From the NCBI GenBank assembly GCA_014843695.1, contig CM026404.1, positions 81,367,938 to 81,431,937 of the forward strand: DNA of 64,000 nt, in the 5' to 3' direction. The notes beneath the pieces are model-generated. The model was not told the DNA's origin and did no database searches. It saw only the letters and a list, made by a program, of their open reading frames with translations. Positions 57,374 to 64,000 of the stretch are shown piece after piece (the stretch's first letter is position 1; each line of letters opens with the position of its first letter). The position numbers were made by a program, and so were the translations under genes. Source of the stretch: Archivesica marissinica (lineage: Eukaryota; Mollusca; Bivalvia; Venerida; Vesicomyidae).

Positions 57374-57696
57374 CTAAAAAGGTAATGGGGTGGTTCAAAA
57401 ACCAACGAACCGCCGTTGGAAAACTCTATAAGAAGAAGTCTGGCCAGGCAGCTGAGCGTGTTACATGTTCACAATACGATCCTGCCATGGAAGGCGGCCC
57501 AGATCACTGTTGTAATAGTCCGAGAGGTAATTGCGCTGCCTCTTGCCCTCGTAGTTTGGACGGTTTGCTGCACCAGGAAGAGTGTCTTTCACTTGAACTG
57601 TCTCGCGCCAGGCTCCTGGAACCACGTTTCCCTGTGCATCTTCCCGGTCCACTTCATTGGCCTGTAGTCCTGCGTGGCGGTTGTGGAGTGTTATAG
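57374..57696 (+). CDS. Harbinger accessory protein (MADF/Myb-like), exon 2
   Basis: Starts after tctgctttcag. Joining c to ct restores Pro133, and the frame continues KKVMGWFKNQRTAVGKLYKK KSGQAAE, the third helix of the MADF-like domain with its conserved W-K-N-RT-GKL-KKKSG core. After about residue 163 the frame runs on to a stop at 57694-57696, but that part is antisense to the transposase 3' end and looks unlike any MADF protein tail (Cys/Pro/Leu mix). Either the true C-terminus is lost in this copy or this odd tail is used. Predicted total 239 residues. Confidence 0.65.
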
Positions 57697-58424
57697 TCCC
57701 TTTCACTACCGTGGTGGCATTCACAGGCTGGAGTTCCAGGCAAGTCAGTAGACATCGCCAACGAGTGGCCAGGATCCCGAATGCGTTCTCGACCACTCTC
57801 CGAGCACGAGACAGCCTGTAATTAAACACTCTGTCCTTATGGGTGAGACCTCTCTGGGCATATGGCTTCATCACCCACGTGCGGGGAGGGAATGCGTCAT
57901 CCCCTACCAGGAAATAGGGGATGTCACGGTCGTCCCCTGCTAGGGGATCTGGAACTGGCAATGGGAGGCGTCTTTCTTCCAGAGATGGCCGGAGGCGAGT
58001 TCCATTGAACACGCCTGCGTCAGAGGCTGGGCCAGGCGCACCGGTGTTACACCACAAGAACTTGTAGTCCGCGTCTACGACGGCAAGCAGGATGATGGAG
58101 AAATAGCCCTTGTAATTATAATACAAGGACCCACTCTTGTTGATCTCAATGTGCTTGCCGTCTATCGCACCGCAGCAGTGGTGAAAGTTCCATTTGGACC
58201 CAAAGTTCCTGGTCACCTCACGCCATTCCTCCTGGTCTTGGGGAAGAGCAAACAGCTCGTCCTTGTACTCTTCATAGAGTGCTGTGCAGGCTTCTGGCAC
58301 GAACAGGGATATCGTGTTGTGGCCCACACTGAAGCTGAACTCGAGACACTTGTAGATGTTGCCAGTGGCCAGGAAGCGCAGAGTAAGCACAAGCTTGAGA
58401 CCTGGTTCCAATGGTTCTCTGCTC
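57461..58424 (-). CDS. Harbinger transposase (DDE_Tnp_4 type), exon 2
   Basis: Encodes the catalytic domain of the nuclease that excises and inserts the element. In the spliced protein (427 residues) the acidic triad is visible: D195 in CCGAIDGKHI, D242 in GPASDAGVF and E319 in ARRVVENAFGILATRW. Other family landmarks are LYYNYKGYFSIILLAVVDAD, YFLVGDDAFPPRTWVMKPY and the end VDREDAQGNVVPGAW. No stop or frameshift interrupts it. A few residues seem missing between LHN and RHAGLQ, where relatives usually have a short LRT-like stretch. The exon starts at 58424 after gtgtgtctag, and its first base completes a split codon (phase 2). The stop is at 57461-57463. The 3' end overlaps the convergent accessory gene. 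Confidence 0.9.
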
Positions 58425-59002
58425 CTAGACACACACAGAAAAATAGAAGAATCATTAGTACAGTAAAAACCCTCTATGCGACCACCCCGATTTTGAGACC
58501 ACCCCGCTATTACGAACGATTTTTTTCAGAACGGAATATTTCCCTATATATTTCAATGGTCGTTGACCCCGATAACCACCCCATTATTCCGTAATACGAC
58601 CAGTAAATTCAGACCAATTGCATTAAACCTGTGATAATTTGACCCCTAATTACGACCGCAGGCGTTCTTCTCACATGATAATGTCCCAGTTTTACGACAA
58701 TTAAGCGACCACTTTATGGTATCCAGTCAAGGTTAAAGTGAGATAAACAAGGAAGTGTGAAAAAATAATTGGTTTTGATTGATTTTAATCTTTTGTATAT
58801 TGTCATGAGTACAAACTGTTGCAAACAGAACACAAGGTATGTGTTGCTAGTATCAGTGGATAATTACCTCCTTTGTTTCCTAATCTTGTTTATAATTGAT
58901 TGAGCTACTTGAGTGTTTGAAAATTAAAAAGATTTCTTGAAAATACTTGTAATATGTCGAAAATAAAAGGATTAGCTGATTTAATATTGTATTTTTTTCC
59001 AC
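58425..59002 (-). other. Transposase intron with pogo-like MITE sequence
   Basis: Proposed intron of 578 bp: donor aa|gtggaa at 59002, acceptor tctag at 58425. The donor is not a consensus GTRAGT, but it is the only nearby GT that gives the right phase. Most of the intron is the MITE at 58464. Confidence 0.6.
58464..58740. mobile_element. Pogo/mariner-like MITE fragment inside the transposase intron
   Basis: Starts with TA then cagtaaaaaccctctatgcg. It contains repeated gaccacccc blocks and aattcagaccaattgcatta. Same family as 17090-17607 (inverted there). The right end was not located. Confidence 0.6.
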
Positions 59003-59322
59003 TTTGGACCCTTCGTTATGCGCGGAGCAACACGTTGAAGTACTTCAGCCAAGAGGTTGCGGTCCATGCGGAGATACGCCATGTAGTCTCCCTGCGACTC
59101 GCGATCCAGCTCCTGGAACAGGGTCTCGTACTGGCCGAAGAGTTGCCGCCTTTGCAACCAGGGCCTGACCCACCAGCGCCTCCTTCTTCGCCCTCTCTCT
59201 TCCGCTACCCGGTTGTGACCTAGGATAGCCAATATGGCATCCCGATCACCCCGCTGTTGTTCTTTCTCCTCCAGCGCAAGGAGGTGTAGAAGACAACGTC
59301 TCATTCTACGTGGCAGTGCCAT
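59003..59322 (-). CDS. Harbinger transposase, exon 1
   Basis: Encodes residues 1-106 plus two bases of codon 107. It starts MALPRRMRRCLL; I chose this ATG (59322-59320) because the sequence upstream in frame is low-quality IQ/V-rich and this start is common in relatives. A basic stretch RRRRRWWVRPWL is followed by YETLFQELDRESQGDYMAYL RM and LLAEVLQRVAPRITK, the usual N-terminal helical region before the DDE domain. Joining at 59003 to 58424 gives PRITKGPK-SREPLEPGLKL, matching the family's K-L-PGLKL motif. Confidence 0.85.
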
Positions 59323-59796
59323 GGTGTGTGATGTGAACTGTATGTGTACGCTGTGTATGATCTGGACGATCTGGATGACTTGGTCGACGAGGGACACTTT
59401 ATGTAGAGAGGTGGAAATGGACCGCGGGCCGTACTATCGCCGCATGGAGAAAGTACGCAATAAGTACGTTCATCTTGCGTCCGTCGTGCGTGTGTTGAAA
59501 GGGGCCCGTACGTTTCATGAAAACGTGCGACAAACGTGCGTTTGACTCACGTTTGCCTTGCGTCATTTGCAAGGAGCACGTACAAGTCGCACTTACAACG
59601 CACGGCGCACGCTTGAAAGATTTTTCCACTGACCCCGTGCGTGCCGCACGTTGGTGGCAAGACATTCTTGCTCCCCCCGTACGGGGCCGTACGGGGCCCT
59701 TGCAAATGCCACGAGACTTCCACGGCCTCTGCGAACCTGCCACGGCCATGAAAACCCGAAAACAACACAGAGAACGTGCGTCCCCCAAAAACGTAT

Positions 59797-59815
59797 GGCA
59801 GTTGTGACTGAGGCT
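59797..59815 (-). repeat. Harbinger right terminal inverted repeat
   Basis: ggcagttgtgactgaggct, followed by TAA at 59816-59818. Complementary to the left end except for one base. Confidence 0.93.
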
Positions 59816-59818
59816 TAA

Positions 59819-60657
59819 TCCTTTATTACGATATAGTGTCGCTTTGAATAGAAACTACATGCATATATGATGAGCAATCTAATAATTTATATATTCACGG
59901 TAAAACGTCATGCCACAACGTATATCACGGTTCAACATAATTACTGAGCTCCGTTTTCTTTGGTTCACAATTACTTTCCTTTGTCAATACCTTCCTTGTG
60001 TTCCTATTATCGTGAAACACAAAAAAGGGTTTCGTCATCAAATAAAGTAACCCTTTCATGCCCTATTTATACAATTAATACCCAGTCATTGTATAAAATG
60101 ACAGAGATTATTTTCAAAATCGACACGATTATATCAATAGTTTTGTGTATGCTCATACCTTTTAAAACCATACAATCCGTACACTGAAAAGGATATCTAA
60201 GTGGTTCATAAACTATTCAAAATTTATTGAAAGTTAATGGCAAGGTTTATTTGAATTACGTATTTGAATATACGACCGCTGCTTTTATATGGGAACGGGG
60301 GCATTTTATTCACTGATAATAGATTTTGTCAAGGTGTAATATAAAGCTGAAGAAATATACTTTAAACTCCCTGGATACTGTGTGATTACTGGCAGTATTC
60401 CTGCATACATGGCATACGTAGAAACATGGGAATAGTGGTGTTAATCAACTAACGTATTCACATAGCTGATTGTTTAGATTAATTAAAGTGTTTTAAGTGC
60501 GCTTTGTTTGCTAGACCAGGCTAGGAACCATGCATGCCGGGATGCAGAGACGCGCATATACGTCATATGACGTGTATAGGGAGTATGTCTTAATCATTGT
60601 TTCATTTGATTGTTTACTTCTCTCTTGCATCTATATGTTTTATAATCAGTCTAAAAT
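59819..60657. other. No gene; possible MITE-K end fragment
   Basis: About 840 bases. At 59826-59847, ttacgatatagtgtcgcttt resembles a MITE-K right end, without TTAA or a partner. The rest is featureless. Confidence 0.45.
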
Positions 60658-60890
60658 TGGCTGTCCGATTAGCGCAGTGGTTAGCGCGCTCGCTTCTCAC
60701 TAATGCAACCCGGGTTCGGTCCTCGGACCGGGAAGTATGTGAGATGGTACGGTGGTCGCCAGATCGGACAGGTTGGTTTTCTCCGGGTACTCCGGTTTCC
60801 TCCCACAAATACGCTTTCATCTGCGCCAACGAGAGTGATTAATATAAGTTGTTAGAACTTGCTTCGCAATCGTTGTAAAATAAATAAAGT
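60658..60890 (+). mobile_element. SINE-C, full length
   Basis: Head gtccgattagcgcagtggtt agcgcgctcg with B box gggttcggtcc. Body cctcggaccgggaagtatg and ggttttctccgggtactccg, then tail gtgattaatataagttgtta gaacttgcttcgcaatcg and ttgtaaaataaataaag. Its tail runs directly into the TTAA of the next MITE. Confidence 0.92.
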
Positions 60891-60894
60891 TTAA

Positions 60895-61334
60895 AGCGAC
60901 ATTACATCGCAAAAAGCAAATAAAATACATGTTCACGTATTGCTACTGCAAATTCTTCCGAATACATTCGAACACTAACATTGAATCAATAAACAGTGTG
61001 TTTGTGGGTTGAAAGTAAGATTTCATATAACGGTCATCCATGCTAATCACGAGGTTAATAATGTCGTTTAGACATAATTTAACTAAGAATAGTCTATAAT
61101 TAAATTGGCACAAATGTGAGATATAACGGTAAATCTGTACCATAAATCGTGTTATTCAGGATACACGAGTTGTATTACGCATGGATGTTTACATTAGTTT
61201 GTTATGTCAACAAACCGCGTATCGGACGTTTGCTTATTAGTTGAAATACTCAGTATTTGAGGCAAACAAATTATACGATGTAATACGAAAATACATTACG
61301 TAGATATTTGTGTTTTCACTGATGTAGTGTCGCT
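60895..61334. mobile_element. MITE-K, complete copy with TTAA target
   Basis: 440 bp, TTAA at 60891-60894 and 61335-61338. Ends agcgacattacatcgcaaaa and gatgtagtgtcgct. Shorter than the copy at 15874 owing to several small internal deletions. Confidence 0.87.
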
Positions 61335-61476
61335 TTAAAGTAATTGTTTCATATTACATATTATTTACATGACGTATATGCATCTATAATAATGAGATGT
61401 GTTTTAGTCTCCATGTTTTTCTGTTGCTCATATATGCACGACAACTAAATACAATGTCCGAATTGTAACCAATAGG

Positions 61477-61745
61477 ATATGTAGTCCAGTGGTAACACGC
61501 TGGACTAGTAATCCAGGGTTCGCAGGTTTGATCAATGTCTGACCCTAATATAATTGACAGTCTTTCAGATGGGACTTTAAACTGAGGTCTCGTGTCAGTA
61601 CTTTACACTGTGCACGTAAAAGAACCAGAGGAGATTCTGGAATGGGTCTCTGTCTGTATCATTGCACTATCCTCCAACAATCTCTTCAGGAGGCGTCGCT
61701 CATATAGGCAACCGGTAGTGACGATACATAAAGTAAAGCACACAC
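61477..61745 (+). mobile_element. SINE-A, full length, 11-bp target duplication
   Basis: Flanked by a perfect taaccaatagg (61466-61476 and 61746-61756). Head decayed: atatgtagtccagtgg, and the B box became ggtttgatcaa. Lacks the ctaaaatgacta segment near the 3' end. Confidence 0.93.
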
Positions 61746-61829
61746 TAACCAATAGGTTGTTAGTGTGTTAAGCAAATCGAACCTTTTTATTTGACATATT
61801 GCGTATTATTTTATGACGTACAGCGGAAT

Positions 61830-61995
61830 ATGTTATGACGTTTAGCGGAGTTTATGACGTTTAGCGGAGTTTATGACGTTTAGCGGAGTTGTTTAGCGGA
61901 GTGTATGACGTTTAGCGGAGTTTATGACGTTTAGCGGAGTTTATGACGTTTAGCGGAGTTTATGACGTCTAGCGGAGTTTATGACGTTTAACGGT
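61830..61995. repeat. Short tandem repeat, 19-bp unit
   Basis: About eight copies of tttatgacgtttagcggag with small changes (gtctagcgg, one partial copy). Confidence 0.95.
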
Positions 61996-62504
61996 GCTAC
62001 ACACCCTGATCAGTCTAGATGTTTACTTACTCAATCAATATATGCTATATAGCACCAGATCAGAGATGGAGCGAGGAGACAGTGGTATGGGGGCGAGGAG
62101 AGAGAGAGGGAGAGAGGGGGAGAGAGGGAGAGAGTCAGTGATTCTCATTCTAACCCGTTACTATAGGGATATTATATGCATGATATGCTATCAAAACGGT
62201 ATGTTCATACGGTACGATATGCAACCGTATTGTTGTACTATATGCTCGTTAGTATGTATATACATAAAGTTGTTTTCGACCAAATTGACAAAAGAGCATA
62301 CATGCTCACACACAGCCTGTCCAACAAAGAAAGGTCATAACAAGTAACGTAGGTTAATCTAACAATGTAGATCTATTGTTTATAAATTGCATGCAACACT
62401 TAAAGACAAGTATATCTAAAACTAAGATATGTTAGTAGTGGAGCAGTCGTTGCCCTGTATGTTATATTTTGCTAGCCTTAAACAACAATCAGTTGAGTAT
62501 CCAG
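61996..62504. other. No gene; small GA-rich run
   Basis: About 510 bases including a purine run (gagagaggg type) at 62064-62130. Otherwise featureless. Confidence 0.5.
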
Positions 62505-62690
62505 CCATGGTCGAGTGGTTGCAGTCGTTGATTTCAATCATTTGCCCCTAACCGCTATAGGTTTGAATCCCACTGGGTGTTTCGAATGATTTCATTTCAG
62601 GAAGCTATACAGTTGCTTTGCGGTAGGTCGGTGGTTCTATCCATGTACAGGTCCGCCTGCAATACTGCTCAGAACCAATAGACATCTTCA
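62505..62690 (+). mobile_element. SINE-E copy, plus strand
   Basis: Head ccatggtcgagtggttgcag ... ggtttgaatcccactgggtg. Body tttcaggaagctatacag, gcggtaggtcggtggttcta and gcctgcaatactgctc. The 3' end is unclear. Confidence 0.75.
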
Positions 62691-63063
62691 AATACATGTG
62701 CCACGGGATCAACGAAAATGTGTTATTTGTAACGATAACTTTGATATAGAAGACGAGTTTCATTGTGTGTATGAAGATGTCGGAAACCTATATATTCCAA
62801 AATACCTTTACTACAGGTCTAGCGTGATGAAATTTATAGACTTTGTTAAATTGTACAAATTCTAATACAATAATGAAAAAGCTTACAGTGTATATAATAA
62901 AATCGCTTACAACGCGACAGAATATAATTAGACCCAGTATTGCTTAACGCTATGCCAATACAAATACAATTTATGTCGTAATTCCTTCTGAAAATGAAAT
63001 TATAGATTGTGTTTGTTATTCTCGCAATGTATATCATGCATGCACGTTGATATGTAATTGTTG
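62691..63063. other. No feature recognised
   Basis: About 370 bases of AT-rich anonymous DNA. Confidence 0.5.
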
Positions 63064-63316
63064 TAATCCATGGGTCGCAGGTTCGATCCCCCGTCTGATC
63101 CTTATCAAATTAACAGTCTTTCAGATGGGACTTTAAACCGAGGTCTTGTGTCGGTGTTTTACACCGTGCACGTAAAAGAACCAGAGGAGACTCTGGAATG
63201 GGTCTCTGTCTGTATCATTGCACTATCCTCCAAAATCAAAAATGACTAATCAATTCAGGAGGCGGCGCTCATATGGGCAACCGGTAGCGACGATAAATAA
63301 ACGTAACACACACATA
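63064..63316 (+). mobile_element. SINE-A, 5' truncated in the tRNA head
   Basis: Begins in the anticodon arm (gtaatccatgggtcgcaggt tcgatccc) and is otherwise complete to gcgacgataaataaacgtaa. The acceptor stem 5' strand and A box are missing. Confidence 0.9.
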
Positions 63317-64000
63317 AACACATGTAATTGTTTATATTTATGCTTGTGATGATAAGCTTTACATCGTTAAGAATAAATTATTCTGTATCTCTTTAATAAA
63401 TAAGATGCGTGTCGCATTATGACCTAAGCACAACCAAGCAAAGACAAACACAAATCATCCTGTAAGACAGACAGACATACAGACAGACATACATAATATT
63501 TTATTGTCGTAAACTATTCACAGTTTCTTGACACAAATATACAGTATAACACATGATTAAGTACCAATCAACATAGCTTGGTATTCAAAAACATTCTACA
63601 CATTAGTTCTAGTATTCGCGTAAACCACAATCATTTTATTGGAAGCCACCCCTCGCCCTAATATCTGGATCTACACTTTATGTAAGCCTATTTAGAGGTT
63701 TGCGGTGTTGAAAATACAAATAGTGGAGATTACCTATATTACCCCCTCATAGTATAAGAAATAATATATAATTATGATTATTTATATATGTAGATGAGAA
63801 AATGGATGAACACTAATAGGATGTTGCGCAAAGGAAACAACGATAAAAACAGAGGAAACAAAATAAGTGGATCCAACACCACTAAAGAGTTTTCATGGGA
63901 AAGTAACTGCCCAATGTCTCTCATTGTCTGGTCATTTATTTTTAAGCTTAATCATATTTTATTGCAAATCAATAGTAAATATGTCGTACACATAAAGGTA
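63317..64000. other. No feature recognised
   Basis: About 680 bases. A short cagacagacatac repeat lies at 63465-63493. No gene or mobile element seen. Confidence 0.5.

Larger units (their letters stand above)
56158..59815. mobile_element. PIF/Harbinger DNA transposon, apparently near-complete
   Basis: A 3658-bp element with inverted ends AGCCTTAGTCACAACTGCC (left, 56158-56176) and AGCCTCAGTCACAACTGCC (right, complement of 59797-59815), 18 of 19 identical. Both sides carry TAA (56155-56157 and 59816-59818), the 3-bp target duplication expected for this superfamily. It carries a DDE transposase gene on the minus strand and a MADF/Myb-like gene on the plus strand, convergent. Both subterminal regions are GC-rich and full of acgtgcg/gtacgt motifs, plausible binding sites. 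Harbinger elements normally need both proteins. Confidence 0.95.

Noticed and set aside
58151..58594. 147-codon + strand ORF
   Set aside because: Antisense of the transposase catalytic exon, running into the MITE in the intron.

Overview
This is eukaryotic, AT-rich, repeat-dominated DNA. It has GT-AG introns, five families of tRNA-derived SINEs, LINE remnants, MITEs and two recognisable DNA transposons with target-site duplications. About a quarter of the window (roughly 16 kb) is tandem repeat, including one assembly gap of exactly 1000 N. The SINE style (RNA polymerase III tRNA heads, a central conserved body, a shared LINE-like tail) and the host gene suggest an invertebrate animal, most likely a lophotrochozoan such as a mollusc. 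That placement is inference.

Only one host gene is well supported: a two-exon doublecortin-domain (DCX) gene on the + strand, 35257-35988 joined to 39348-40352. The 3.36 kb intron splits the second DCX domain in phase 0 and is full of nested transposable elements. The predicted protein is about 578 residues: two microtubule-binding DCX domains, then a charged tail with 20-residue repeats. It resembles the DCDC2 type.

Layout. 0-7.5 kb: SINE fragments, a large inverted repeat (1190-1676) and three minisatellites. 7.7-9.7 kb: three SINE-B copies and one SINE-D. 10.1-11.1 kb: a 36-bp array. 11-17.6 kb: mostly anonymous DNA, then nested SINE, LINE and MITE insertions. 17.7-22.5 kb: a 41-51 bp satellite-like array containing the gap. 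22.5-29 kb: SINEs, LINE 3' ends and MITEs with TTAA targets. 29.3-31.1 kb: a highly homogeneous 36-bp array. 31.5-35 kb: a LINE remnant and SINEs. 35-40.4 kb: the DCX gene. 40.4-51 kb: anonymous DNA and four arrays (69 bp, TATC/CTAC, 79 bp, 40 bp). 51.5-53.5 kb: a decayed hAT transposon with a perfect 8-bp duplication. 56.2-59.8 kb: a PIF/Harbinger transposon with TIRs, a TAA duplication, an apparently intact two-exon DDE transposase (- strand) and a convergent MADF/Myb-like accessory gene (+ strand). 60-64 kb: SINE and MITE copies.

The two Harbinger genes are the only ones here that plausibly work together: accessory DNA-binding protein plus DDE nuclease. I see no CRISPR array, operon, rRNA gene or functional tRNA gene. 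All tRNA-like sequences are SINE heads. The long ORFs in the tandem arrays come from repeat units whose length is a multiple of three, and I do not call them genes.
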